Assembly: GCA_020847735.1 (NCBI GenBank)
Contig: JADLBL010000023.1
Location: 62,001 to 126,000, forward strand
Length of the DNA: 64,000 bases
Direction: 5' to 3'
Origin: Candidatus Eisenbacteria bacterium
GTDB lineage: Bacteria > Eisenbacteria > RBG-16-71-46
In this document: positions 56,310 through 64,000 of the stretch, piece by piece
How the letters are laid out: each line of letters opens with the position of its first letter
Numbering within the stretch: the first letter of the stretch is position 1
The notes under the pieces: generated by a model
Databases searched by the model: none
What the model was told of the DNA's origin: nothing
The model's input: the letters and a program-made list of their open reading frames with translations, nothing else
Made by a program: the position numbers and the translations under genes

Positions 56310-58558
56310 GCGACGACCGCCCGCGCCCCCGCGCGGGCCGCCGGCTCGCGCTCGCCGGACTCGTGGCGCTGCTCGCGCTCGGCGGCTGCGGCAAGGGGAA
56401 GTACGTCGGCCTGATGCCGGCCAACCAGCGCCCCGAGTTGGAACTGACGCAGGTTCCCGCCTCGACGACCCAGCCGTACTTCTACGCCTACGAGATCCGC
56501 TGGGCGGGCTTCGACGCCGACGGCGTCGTGGACCACTACCTTTACTGTGTGGACCCGCCGACGACGGCGGGGACCGACACGCCCTGGGTCTCGACCACCG
56601 CGAACCGGCAGACGTTCGTGTTCCGCGCCGACCAGGTGGATTCGGCGACCGCGCGCACCGGGCACGCCTACCACACCTTCGTCATGAAGGCCGTGGACAA
56701 CGGCGGACTCGCCTCGCTGCCCGAGCACCGCTCGTTCAACGCCTTCACGATCACCCCGACGATCAAGATCCAGACGCCGATCCTCAACCACCTGTTCACG
56801 CCGACCTTCGGTTCCTCGTTCCGCGTGACCTGGAAGGGCGAGGACCCCGACGGACGGACCAGCCACGCGCCGGTCCGGTACAAGTACAAGGTCTTCGAGG
56901 ACGGCGGCGAGATCACGCTGCTCAACGTCCTGCTCGAGCCCGACACGCTGCGGCGCCGCTACGGGCCCGCGTTCGCGACCTGGGACTCGGTCGGCGGCGA
57001 CACCACCGATCTCACGCTGCGCGACCTGACCCCCGGGCTCAAGCTCGCCGTGTTCGTGGCGTTCGACGAGGCGGGCGCCTTCTCGCCGGTCTTCAGCCTC
57101 GACGACAACATGCTGCTCTTCAACGTCTCGTACTCGAACGCCCTCGGGCCGGCGTTGACGTTGTGGAACGAGTTCCTCTACTACAAGTTCACCACGCCGA
57201 TCTTCTCGATCGATCCGGCGACCTACATCGGCGCCGAGTTCCCGGCCGGCGTTCCGCTCCGGCTCAACTGGTCGGGCACGACGCACAGCGGCACGTTCGT
57301 CGGCGGCTATCGCTGGAAACTGGACGGGGACGTCTCGGACCAGACTCCGCGCTCCGACGAGGCGCTCGACGTCGGGCACTGGAGCCGCTGGTCGCCGCTC
57401 ACCACGGAATGCGTCCTGCCGCCGATCGTCCCGCCGCAGGGCCAGAGCAGCGAGACCCACTTCTTCTACCTGCAGGCGCGCGACAACGAAGGCCAGATGA
57501 GCATGGCGGTCCTGCGTTTCGACGCCATCCGGGCCACCTTCGACAAGGGCCTGCTGATCGTGGACGACACGCGCTTCAAGCTCGACACGCGCCTCGCCAA
57601 CGGCAACCTCGCCGCCCCGAGCGGCGCGTGGCCGACCGCGGCGGAGTTCGACACCTTCCTGTGCGCGGTCGGCGGCGTGCCCTGGCGCGGCTACGCCGCG
57701 GGCACGCTCAGTCCGCCGGGACTTTTCGCGGGCTACGATTTCGACACGCTCGGCACGCGCTTCCTGCCGGGAGGGCAGCTGCCGCTGGGCCTGCTCAGCC
57801 GCTACCGCCAGATCATCTGGATCGTGGACGGCAGGAGCGCGACCTACCTGAACCCCGTGGACTACCCGCGCGATCCGATGCCCGTGCTGCACGCCGTGTC
57901 GTACCCGGGCAAGTCGAACCCGCTCACGGTCTGGGTCGCGCAGGGCGGGCAGGGCTGGCTGATGGGCGGCGGCGCCGCGATGTGCCTGCAGAAGGAATGG
58001 GAAAAGTACGGCACCAGCGCGTTGACCTTCTCGAGCGCCGACAGCGAGCTCGTCCAGGGCCGGTTCATGTTCGACATCCCGCACTGGCGCAGCGAGATCC
58101 TGACCGGGCTCGGCCGCCAGGCCGCACGCTCGACGGCCGGGCGTTACCCGTGGCCGGGAATGCCCGACTACTCCGCGCTGCCCGCGACGCTGTCGGAGAA
58201 GACCGCGGCCACCGATCCGATCGCGACCTACGCGCCCGGCCGGCTGCTGCCCAACGACTACTACCAGAGCGTCTTCAACGCCGAGGTGCTGAGCAAGGCC
58301 AACACGATCGTGCAGGACAGCGACCCGGACCCGAACTTCCAGCTCATGACGCCGGTGCTCGACACGCTGTACGCGACGTCGGGCGGCGCCGTCGGCTCGG
58401 GCAGACCGATCATGACCCTGTACCACGGCAACGAAAACACGCCGTTCGTGTTCTCGGGATTCCCGCTCTGGTACTTCCAGCGCACGCAGTCCATCGGCGT
58501 TCTCGATTTCGTCCTGCAGCGCCTGTGGGGCGTGCCGCGCCGCCCGGCGCCGCGCTGA
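56306..58558 (+). CDS. large secreted lipoprotein of unknown function
   Basis: This 750-residue protein starts at GTG 56306, overlapping the protease stop. The lipobox is LALGGC with C28 as the lipidated residue. Beta-sandwich segments follow, typical of fibronectin/Ig-like surface proteins (YAYEIRWAGFDADGVVDHYLYCVD, FRVTWKGEDPDGRTSHAPVRYKYKVFEDGG, FFYLQARDNEGQMSMAVLRF). The last 230 residues contain a DDTRFKLD and IWIVDGRSATYLNP region resembling gatase-like glycosyl-hydrolase companions. There is no catalytic motif that I can name. Coupling to a secreted protease suggests a common surface process. Confidence 0.82.
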   Translation: MSDDRPRPRAGRRLALAGLVALLALGGCGKGKYVGLMPANQRPELELTQVPASTTQPYFYAYEIRWAGFDADGVVDHYLYCVDPPTTAGTDTPWVSTTANRQTFVFRADQVDSATARTGHAYHTFVMKAVDNGGLASLPEHRSFNAFTITPTIKIQTPILNHLFTPTFGSSFRVTWKGEDPDGRTSHAPVRYKYKVFEDGGEITLLNVLLEPDTLRRRYGPAFATWDSVGGDTTDLTLRDLTPGLKLAVFVAFDEAGAFSPVFSLDDNMLLFNVSYSNALGPALTLWNEFLYYKFTTPIFSIDPATYIGAEFPAGVPLRLNWSGTTHSGTFVGGYRWKLDGDVSDQTPRSDEALDVGHWSRWSPLTTECVLPPIVPPQGQSSETHFFYLQARDNEGQMSMAVLRFDAIRATFDKGLLIVDDTRFKLDTRLANGNLAAPSGAWPTAAEFDTFLCAVGGVPWRGYAAGTLSPPGLFAGYDFDTLGTRFLPGGQLPLGLLSRYRQIIWIVDGRSATYLNPVDYPRDPMPVLHAVSYPGKSNPLTVWVAQGGQGWLMGGGAAMCLQKEWEKYGTSALTFSSADSELVQGRFMFDIPHWRSEILTGLGRQAARSTAGRYPWPGMPDYSALPATLSEKTAATDPIATYAPGRLLPNDYYQSVFNAEVLSKANTIVQDSDPDPNFQLMTPVLDTLYATSGGAVGSGRPIMTLYHGNENTPFVFSGFPLWYFQRTQSIGVLDFVLQRLWGVPRRPAPR

Positions 58559-58577
58559 CGCCGCAACGCCGGGTGCC

Positions 58578-58597
58578 GGCGCCGCGGCGGCGGCGCC
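58578..58597. terminator. hairpin between convergent genes
   Basis: GGCGCCGC pairs with GCGGCGCC across GGCG between the stop codons at 58558 and 58602. No T run; a weak call. Confidence 0.35.
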
Positions 58598-58601
58598 GAC
58601 C

Positions 58602-59819
58602 TCAGCGCAGTCGTGCGATGCGGCGCGTGAGCATCGCGCCCGGCGCGGTGAGCCGCGCGAAGTAAAGCCCCGGCGCCACGGCGCCGCCCTGCGGTCCGGA
58701 GCCGTCCCAGCGAACGGCGTGAGCGCCCGCGCCCTGCCCGCCTTCGGCCAGCACGCGCACGAGGCGGCCGGCGCAGTCGAGCACCTCGAGCCGCACGCGC
58801 GCCGGCGAGGCGAGCGAGAAGCGCAGCGTCACGCCCGCCGAACTCGGGTTGAGCTCGGGAGGCGCGAACGCGAGCGCGCCCGCGACCGGTGGCGCGACCG
58901 ACAGCGTCACCGGCCCGCGGCGCGCCGCCCAGATCGTGGCGTTCATCAGCAGCAGGCTGTCGCGTCCGCTCGCCTCGCCCCAGCCGTCGTAGATGCTGCT
59001 GTTGCCGGGCTGCGCCGAACCGTCGTCGATCGGCGAGCTGTCACCGAGGAAGAACACGCGGCCGTCGCCGTACTCCGAACGCGCCGCCATCAGGCCGGTG
59101 TTGCCGTGCGCCAGACCGTTCATCCAGATCACGCCGCGCACGCGCGGGTTCGCGACCGGATTCAGCACGAGCGTCGTGCCGTTGTGGAACTCGACGCTGT
59201 CGGCGATCCCCACGGCCCCGTGGACGATCGAATCGGCGGGCGAGGTCCCGACGTTGCCGCTGTTCTGGGTGATGTTGTTGTTCGCTTCGCCGAAGACCTG
59301 CCAGTGGACGCCGAGCGACTGCGTCGGGTCGAACGCGTTCCAGATCTCGGGCGAGTCCCAGCCGTCGCCGTTGCGATCCGAGTTGCCGTGGTCGCCGACC
59401 GCGACCAGCCCGCCGCCGCCGGCGACGAAGGCGAGGATCGCCGCCGCCTCGCCGGCGGTGAAGAGCGTGTTGGGCTCCGGCACGATGAACACGTCGAACT
59501 TCGAGAGGTCGTACGGTTTCGTCGTGTCGCCGAAGGTGATGGCGTTGGGCGCCGAGAGGGTCGTCACCTCGAAGCCGCGCTTGACCAGATCAACGCCCCA
59601 CGACGAAATCGCCCCCAGCCAGTAGGTGCGCGGTGTCGCCGGCCCGACCGTGGACTGATCCGGCAGCGGCAGCGGCATGTCGGTGTCCACGATCCAGTCG
59701 GCGTTGCCCGCGGTCTCCGCGTGCGTGTTGTCGAACAGCGCGCGTTTCGGCGCGGCGGCGGTCGGCGCCGCGAACGACGCGAACGTGGCGGCGAGAAGCA
59801 GAGCGAGGTGCGGGCGCAT
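58602..59819 (-). CDS. secreted gatase-like protein with FlgD-like C-terminal domain
   Basis: This exported 405-residue protein has a signal peptide to AAA (about 23). Its alpha/beta domain resembles ThuA/DUF4350-like glutamine-amidotransferase folds (RALFDNTHAETAGNADW, LVKRGFEVTTLS, FDVFIVPEPNTLFTAGEAAAILAFVAGGGGLVAVGDHGNSDRNGDG, GRVFFLGDSSPIDDGS). The end is a FlgD-type Ig-like module closing GLYFARLTAPGAMLTRRIARLR, nearly the same tail as the protease at 8078. The residues GDHGNSD and GDSSP resemble nuclease or hydrolase loops, but the activity is unknown. ATG 59819 has GAAAGG upstream, and TAGACT is at 59884-59879. Confidence 0.83.
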   Translation of the reverse strand: MRPHLALLLAATFASFAAPTAAAPKRALFDNTHAETAGNADWIVDTDMPLPLPDQSTVGPATPRTYWLGAISSWGVDLVKRGFEVTTLSAPNAITFGDTTKPYDLSKFDVFIVPEPNTLFTAGEAAAILAFVAGGGGLVAVGDHGNSDRNGDGWDSPEIWNAFDPTQSLGVHWQVFGEANNNITQNSGNVGTSPADSIVHGAVGIADSVEFHNGTTLVLNPVANPRVRGVIWMNGLAHGNTGLMAARSEYGDGRVFFLGDSSPIDDGSAQPGNSSIYDGWGEASGRDSLLLMNATIWAARRGPVTLSVAPPVAGALAFAPPELNPSSAGVTLRFSLASPARVRLEVLDCAGRLVRVLAEGGQGAGAHAVRWDGSGPQGGAVAPGLYFARLTAPGAMLTRRIARLR

Positions 59820-59878
59820 GGGACCTTTCGTTCGGGCCGCCGGGCGCGGGAGGATCCCGACGGCGTGGCGGGACGAAA

Positions 59879-59884
59879 AGTCTA
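59879..59884 (-). promoter_or_regulatory. -10 box TAGACT for the gatase-like secreted protein
   Basis: TAGACT on the minus strand lies 59 nt before ATG 59819. A leader with GAAAGG follows. No convincing -35. Confidence 0.45.
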
Positions 59885-59950
59885 GCCCGACCTATTCATG
59901 AACCGTGAGCCGAGAGTGACGGATGCCCGTGAAGCGCTGCGTCGTCGCCG

Positions 59951-60730
59951 TCAGACCGCCGCGAGCAGCCGGCCGGCCGCCTCGAGGCCCATCGGCTCGG
60001 CCGTCGCCTCGTCCAGCACCAGCACCGCCTTCCCGGGAATCCGCGCGTACGGAATGCGGCTCCCGAGCGGCAGCGGCGAGAACTCGGCCACGGCAACGCG
60101 CCACAGCGGCTCGTTCAGCATGAGCGCCCGGCCGGTCTCGGAGCGCGAACCCACGAGCCATGCGCGACAGCCGCTCCCGGGCGCGAGCTGCGCCCGCCGA
60201 TCGCGCACCACCTTTCGCGACAGCGCGCCGAACAACGCGGCCAGCTCGTCCGGGTGCCCGGGCGTGAGTCGGTAGTACGCCGTCCCGCGCGCGTGCCGCA
60301 GCCACCGATCGAACTCGGAATCCAGGGACGGATCGGCCGTCACACCGGCGCCGGCGAGCATCCACCGGTCCTCGAAGGATTTGATCGCGGAGGCGACCAC
60401 GACCGGGAAGACCCCCTCGCGGCGCAACTGTCCCAGCACGCGCACGCGGTCCGGCGTGCTCGTGACGGCCGCGACCGGATCGGTCGCGAGATAGAGGAGG
60501 AGCGCCTCGCTCAGCGCGCCCGGCTCGACCGGTGCGGCCAGGGGCCGCAGCGCCTCGCGCAGCGCCGTGAGTTCGGGCCTGGCCGAGGCGACTTCGGCGA
60601 GGAAGGAGGCCGGCTCCGTCATGCCAGCCAGCAGCGCCTCGGCCCACCCGATCACCTCACGCTCGTGAACGCGGCCGACCAGCAGCGCCGCGCGCAGGAC
60701 GCAGGCTTCGAAGCCGATGTCGGGGATCAT
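59951..60730 (-). CDS. protein of unknown function (259 aa)
   Basis: I do not recognise this protein. The first half is helical and Ala/Leu-rich (FEACVLRAALLVGRVHEREVIGWAEALLAGM ... LRPLAAPVEPGALSEALLLYL). The second half has more strands (VFPVVVASAIKSFEDRWMLAGAGV, RGTAYYRLTPGHPDELAALFGALSRKVVRD, RIPYARIPGKAVLVLDEATAEPMG). There is no signal peptide or membrane helix. The start is ATG 60730 because AGAGGCAGGG precedes it and it overlaps the stop of the small membrane protein upstream (ATGA). The gene pair forms a compact unit; the function is unknown. Confidence 0.72.
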   Translation of the reverse strand: MIPDIGFEACVLRAALLVGRVHEREVIGWAEALLAGMTEPASFLAEVASARPELTALREALRPLAAPVEPGALSEALLLYLATDPVAAVTSTPDRVRVLGQLRREGVFPVVVASAIKSFEDRWMLAGAGVTADPSLDSEFDRWLRHARGTAYYRLTPGHPDELAALFGALSRKVVRDRRAQLAPGSGCRAWLVGSRSETGRALMLNEPLWRVAVAEFSPLPLGSRIPYARIPGKAVLVLDEATAEPMGLEAAGRLLAAV

Positions 60731-60954
60731 GGTCCCTGCCTCTGGCCCGGAGGAGGAAGCATGCACGCCGGGTTCCGCCGGTGGCGCACGTAGCCGGTCA
60801 GCGTGAAGAGCCCGCCCGAGGCGACACCCCAGGCCGCCGCGAACTTCGCCGCGTCCGCCGCAACGTTTCCCCGCAGGAGCCGAACGACGAAGAGCAACGC
60901 GGCCGCGACGAATGTCGCGACGAGAAACCGCACGAGCCAGAATCGAGCACCCAT
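60727..60954 (-). CDS. small two-helix membrane protein
   Basis: This 75-residue protein has two hydrophobic helices (about 5-28 and 38-55), Arg pairs flanking them and a Pro/Gln tail. No family is recognised. ATG 60954 lies after a GGAAGCGGAG purine run. Its TGA overlaps the ATG of the unknown 259-residue protein by 4 bp, so both proteins are made together; this one may anchor the other. The 220 bp upstream hold no gene that I can support. Confidence 0.65.
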   Translation of the reverse strand: MGARFWLVRFLVATFVAAALLFVVRLLRGNVAADAAKFAAAWGVASGGLFTLTGYVRHRRNPACMLPPPGQRQGP

Positions 60955-61174
60955 GTTCGCTCCGCTTCCCGCCGCGCCGTCACGCAACCCGACCCCATCG
61001 CGCCGCCAGGTCGTGCCGGCCCGATCGAAGCCTCGAGTGTGCCGGAGAGTCCCTCCGGCGCCTGCCGGAGGAAATGTACAGGCTCGAGAGGGCGCTGCCC
61101 ATGATTCCCGCAAGGACGAGTGGACCCGCTCGCCGAAGTGCCCGCGCACTTCCGGGCAGGGAACGTCCGGCGCG

Positions 61175-62023
61175 CTACGCGTCGGCCCGGGGGGCGGCGA
61201 ACAGACGCTGGAGGCTCCCGTAATCCAGCGCGGCGTCGAGGCCCTCGAAGCTGCCCGTGCGCCGCAGTCGCTCCGCCGCCTCGCGGGCGCTCGCGAACGC
61301 GATCGTGGACAGCCGCGTGGCCGTGCTGACGCGCGCCACGCCCAGGCGCCCGAGCCCGGCCAGATCCGGCAGGCCGGCGCGGGCGCCGATGTTGACCGGG
61401 CCCGGAATCGCCGCGCACAGCCGGGCGATCACCCCGGGATTCGCGAGGGCGATGGGGTAGATGCAGTCGGCGCCGGCGTCGAGATAGGCGCGTGCCCTTC
61501 GCAGGGTTTCCTCGACGCGCTCCTCCGTGGAGGATTCGCCGCCGACGATCCAGGCATCCACGCGCGCGTTGATCACGATCGGCACCCCCGCCTCGCGCGC
61601 GGCCTGCCGCGCCGCCGCGATCCGCCGGGCCGCGTCGTCCATCGCGCGCAGGCTCTGGTGACGAATCCCGTCCTCGAGATTGATGCCCGCGGCGCCGGCC
61701 TCGATCACCGCCCGGACGCTGGCGGCCACCGCCTCGGGGGAATCGCCGTAGCCCGCCTCGAAGTCCACGCTGAGCGGCAGCGAGGTGACGCGCGCCATGC
61801 GCCGGATCGCCGCCAGCACCTCGCCCAGCGGCGCCTGCTCGCCGTCGGGGTAGCCCAGCGACCAGGCCACGCCGCCGCTCGTGGTGGCGATGGCGTCGAA
61901 GCCGAGGCCGGCGAAGATCGCCGCGCTGCCCGCGTCCCAGGCGTTGGGCAGGAGCAGCACGCGGCCGCGGTCATGGAGCGAGCGAAAGCGTTCCGCACGT
62001 TGCGCCTGCGTGAGGGTGTCCAT
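61175..62023 (-). CDS. isocitrate lyase/PEP mutase-family enzyme
   Basis: This 282-residue TIM-barrel enzyme of the PEP mutase/isocitrate lyase superfamily is cytosolic. Motifs: LLLPNAWDAGSAAIFAGLGFDAIATTSGGVAWSLG for the substrate loop, VDFEAGYGDSPEAV with Mg-binding Asp/Glu, INLEDG and INARVDAW. The isocitrate lyase KKCGH signature is absent, as in the oxaloacetate hydrolase/phosphonomutase-like branch, whose members cleave or rearrange C-C or C-P bonds of alpha-hydroxy acids. The exact substrate is unknown. GGAGGATGGAGG precedes ATG 62023. Confidence 0.87.
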   Translation of the reverse strand: MDTLTQAQRAERFRSLHDRGRVLLLPNAWDAGSAAIFAGLGFDAIATTSGGVAWSLGYPDGEQAPLGEVLAAIRRMARVTSLPLSVDFEAGYGDSPEAVAASVRAVIEAGAAGINLEDGIRHQSLRAMDDAARRIAAARQAAREAGVPIVINARVDAWIVGGESSTEERVEETLRRARAYLDAGADCIYPIALANPGVIARLCAAIPGPVNIGARAGLPDLAGLGRLGVARVSTATRLSTIAFASAREAAERLRRTGSFEGLDAALDYGSLQRLFAAPRADA

Positions 62024-62149
62024 CCTCCATCCTCCTGCCCTTCGGCACGATGATCCGGGGACCGCGACGTGCGGTGACGCGGGTGTGGGGCATGCGCCGC
62101 CACGGACCTGTCCTCCGGCGCTGCGCCGCCTTCGCGGGCGATGCCGGAC

Positions 62150-62695
62150 CTACCGCTTCCTTCTCCCGACGCCCGGCACCGCCGCGACCTGCTTCATCCA
62201 CGCCGCGACCTGGCGCTCGTCGAGATCGTTCACGGACTCGAGCTCCACGCCCCGCGTGGCCCTGCCCATCGCCACCGGCGTCACCGGCGGCACCGGCTCG
62301 AGCGCGGCGCCGTTCACGAACATGAGTTTGACGTGGCCCGCGAAGCCGCCGCAACAGAAGCACCAGCCATCGCCGACGCCGTAGTACGACATGCCCCACT
62401 TCACCGAGCGCTGAAGGCCCGCGAGCGTCCGTGCCGCCAGCGCGTCCACTCGTTCCGCGATGCCGCGCTGGGGCTGGGGCAGGCTGGCGATGTAGGCGAA
62501 GACCGCCGCGTCGCCGACGGCCGCCTTCGCGGGGCTGGCCTTGCCGGTGAGCATGGAATCGGGCAGCGCCTTCGCGGTCCCGCCTCGCGGCTTCGCGCGC
62601 GCGGGCGCCCTCCGGGTCGCGGGCTTCACGGACCTGCCGGTCTTGCGCGCGGGCAACGGGGCCTCCAGTGTTCGAGGGGTGCCTCGACGTGACAC
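62150..62695 (-). CDS. DUF1801-domain protein with basic N-terminal tail
   Basis: This 181-residue protein has an N-terminal basic, disordered region (residues 1-52, rich in Arg/Lys/Pro/Ala). A DUF1801 (YdhG-like) domain follows: VFAYIASLPQPQRGIAERVDALAARTL, VKWGMSYYGVGDGWCFCCGGFAGHVKLMFVNGAAL. The fold is small and its function is not established. The start is GTG 62695; internal starts would shorten the basic tail. The Cys pair in WCFCCGGF is unusual for the domain. Confidence 0.78.
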   Translation of the reverse strand: MSRRGTPRTLEAPLPARKTGRSVKPATRRAPARAKPRGGTAKALPDSMLTGKASPAKAAVGDAAVFAYIASLPQPQRGIAERVDALAARTLAGLQRSVKWGMSYYGVGDGWCFCCGGFAGHVKLMFVNGAALEPVPPVTPVAMGRATRGVELESVNDLDERQVAAWMKQVAAVPGVGRRKR

Positions 62696-62741
62696 ACGAG
62701 TGGAGCTTGATCGATCGTCGGCCGGCGGACGGCGCGCCCGC

Positions 62742-63092
62742 CTATGCGGTGCGACGGGGGGCGGCCGTGGCTGCGTTCCCCGTGTTCGGTGTTCCCGCGA
62801 GCTCGATGAGGAGCAGATGGGCCTCCTCCTCCGCGAAAGGGCAGTGCTCGACGCCCCTGGGCACGACGAATACCTCGCCGGCCGCGAGCGCCACGTCGCC
62901 CTCGCGCATGCGGAGGGTGATGCGGCCCTTGAGCACGAGAAAGAAGTCGTCCGTGGCTTCGTGGCTGTGCCATACGAACTCGCCCTTGACCTTCACGACC
63001 AGCAGGTCGTGCCCGTTGAACCGGCCCACGACGCGTGGCTGCCAGTGATCGGAGAACGTCTCGAGCTTCTGCGCCAGGTTGATCGCGGACAT
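62742..63092 (-). CDS. cupin-domain protein
   Basis: This 116-residue single-cupin protein has metal-binding motif 1 HSHEATDDFFLVLKG (two His and a Glu/Asp) and motif 2 GEVFVVPRGVEHCPF with the fourth ligand His. Small cupins of this type bind Fe, Zn or Mn and act as dioxygenases, isomerases or sensors. I chose ATG 63092 since GAGAAGG lies just upstream. Base composition appears lower in G+C than in most neighbours. It is not in an obvious operon. Confidence 0.85.
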   Translation of the reverse strand: MSAINLAQKLETFSDHWQPRVVGRFNGHDLLVVKVKGEFVWHSHEATDDFFLVLKGRITLRMREGDVALAAGEVFVVPRGVEHCPFAEEEAHLLLIELAGTPNTGNAATAAPRRTA

Positions 63093-63150
63093 GCCTTCTC
63101 GCTTTGGCGGAGGGACTTTCGGTTGGAGGAGCCTGCCGGGTGTGCAGGAA

Positions 63151-63630
63151 CTACTTCCCGGGAGTCTCCGCGACGTTGTTGGCGTGCCTGAACGCCAGAA
63201 GCCACCGGTCGCCCTGTCGCATCCATGCGTTCGTATACCGCCTGCGAAGCACCTTGCCTTCGTTGGGCGCCCCGGGCGCCGGAACCACGGTCTCATCTCC
63301 CATCACGACGACCAGATCCTTGTAGAACAGGAACTTCTCGGGCCTGCGCTCGAAGCGCGTGTAGCGAATCGTGCCTCCGCGAATCAGCTTCAGCAGCTCG
63401 GCCTTCTCCTGAACGATGCGGTTGGTCGGATGATTGACGGTGTGATCGTCCGGCAGCAGCTCCTGCAATGTGATCGAGTCGCCCTTGAAGATCGCCTGTG
63501 CGTGAGCCAGGTCCAGCTTGCGGATCTGCTCCTTCAGTTCGGGATTGTCGGGAAGCTGAAGCTGTCCCGCGAACGACGCGGAGCCGGCCACGCTCAGCAG
63601 GACGGCAAGACCAAAACGGATCCACCTCAT
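63151..63630 (-). CDS. exported NTF2-like (SnoaL/DUF4440) protein
   Basis: This 159-residue protein has a signal peptide to SFA (about residue 20). An NTF2-like cone fold of the DUF4440/SnoaL type follows (IRKLDLAHAQAIFKGDSITLQELLPDDHTVNHPTNRIVQEKAELLKLI ... YTRFERRPEKFLFYKDLVVVMGDETVV ... NAWMRQGDRWLLAFRHAN). Such domains bind small hydrophobic ligands or have isomerase activity; this one would act in the periplasm. Codon use is less GC-biased than neighbouring genes, so recent acquisition is possible. Confidence 0.85.
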   Translation of the reverse strand: MRWIRFGLAVLLSVAGSASFAGQLQLPDNPELKEQIRKLDLAHAQAIFKGDSITLQELLPDDHTVNHPTNRIVQEKAELLKLIRGGTIRYTRFERRPEKFLFYKDLVVVMGDETVVPAPGAPNEGKVLRRRYTNAWMRQGDRWLLAFRHANNVAETPGK

Positions 63631-63738
63631 GTGACACTCCTCCCGCCGTGCGCCACGGCCTGGGTTGCTCCGCGAAATGAAGACTGCCTGAATGTGACGC
63701 CGGGCAACGCGAATCGCCCGCGCCCCGTGCCCCCGCGG

Positions 63739-64000
63739 TCACCCCAGCGTCGCGTGCGCGAGATGATGCTTCGTGACCTTCTGGTACGCGTCGCCGAGGT
63801 CGAGCAGCAGCGCTTCGGAGAAAGGCGCGCCGAGGAGCTGGAACGAAACGGGCAGGCCGCCGCGTCCGGCGCCCGAGGGCAGCGCGAGCGCGGGCAGGCC
63901 GCAGGCGACGCCGATCGCGCCGGCCGGGTCGCCGTAGGGGAGCGCGGCGTTCAGGTCCATGGTCACGGGCGGCGCGACGGACTTGAAGTTGGGCGTCACG
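63739..64000 (-). CDS. amidase C-terminal end (5' part beyond window)
   Basis: Only the last 87 codons are visible. The pattern PYGDPAGAIGVACGLPALALPSGAGRGGLPVSFQLLGAPFSEALLLDLGDAYQKVT is the C-terminal end of amidase-signature enzymes (GatA/amidase family), which hydrolyse amides with a Ser-Ser-Lys triad located upstream, outside the window. Whether it is GatA of the Glu-tRNA amidotransferase or a secondary amidase cannot be told from this part. Confidence 0.85.
   Translation of the reverse strand, partial: VTPNFKSVAPPVTMDLNAALPYGDPAGAIGVACGLPALALPSGAGRGGLPVSFQLLGAPFSEALLLDLGDAYQKVTKHHLAHATLG

Overview
This is a chromosomal window of a very GC-rich bacterium (well above 70% G+C by eye) with tightly packed genes and little foreign DNA. 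Three things point to the FCB group, most likely Candidatus Eisenbacteria or a close relative. Secreted proteins end in FlgD-like Ig domains (8078-9790, 58602-59819). There is a diderm envelope with predicted outer-membrane barrels. Several secreted proteins share unusual C-terminal tags. The lineage is an inference; no rRNA gene is present. I saw no tRNA, rRNA, CRISPR array, insertion sequence or prophage gene.

Layout. 1-3192 (-): TauE/SafE permease (cut by the window edge), D,D-carboxypeptidase, a shortened DUF885-like secreted protein and a BshB1-like deacetylase. 3400-7855: gamma-glutamylcyclotransferase, a membrane protein, an AroH-type chorismate mutase fused to prephenate dehydrogenase and preceded by what reads as a tyrosine-codon attenuator, then glgP. 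8078-13417: subtilase, GNAT plus PaaA/BoxB-like di-iron protein, diguanylate cyclase, and a CxxCH secreted protein. 13516-19519 (-): hydrolase, pabB-pabC, lysC and a RibD/DHFR-like reductase. 19738-24789: two coupled amidohydrolases, two tandem paralogous secreted proteins with an identical C-terminal tag, and an esterase. 25056-32873: small proteins, a LolA-like/barrel pair, an outer-membrane protein, nth, and SppA fused to a barrel-like N-terminus.

33208-38349 (+) is a five-gene osmoprotection operon with two routes to trehalose (OtsA/OtsB and TreT), a membrane-helix channel-like protein and a DUF5752 protein. 38408-41933 (-): TPR proteins, one with a zinc-peptidase motif, and a DUF2306 membrane protein. 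42150-47530 (+): an SbcD-like nuclease with a Rad50-like ATPase whose hinge is a membrane hairpin, a cyclophilin and an isoprenylcysteine methyltransferase-like protein. 47537-48307: two palindromic elements with 28-29 bp arms flank one DUF6249 gene. 48316-53619 (+): ECF sigma/anti-sigma, DUF255 thioredoxin-fold protein and DsbD. 53699-59819: envelope proteins. 59951-64000 (-): two unknown coupled genes, a PEP-mutase-family enzyme, DUF1801, cupin, NTF2-like and the end of an amidase.

Two expression habits recur. Ten gene pairs share 4-bp ATGA/GTGA stop/start overlaps, which implies translational coupling. Several operons have a TAnnnT -10 box placed 7-8 nt before the start codon, which implies leaderless mRNAs. 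The strongest candidates for new biology are the Tyr attenuator on the AroH-TyrA fusion, the TWGAIKxLYR C-terminal tag, the two palindromic elements, and a 40-bp element placed identically upstream of two promoters.
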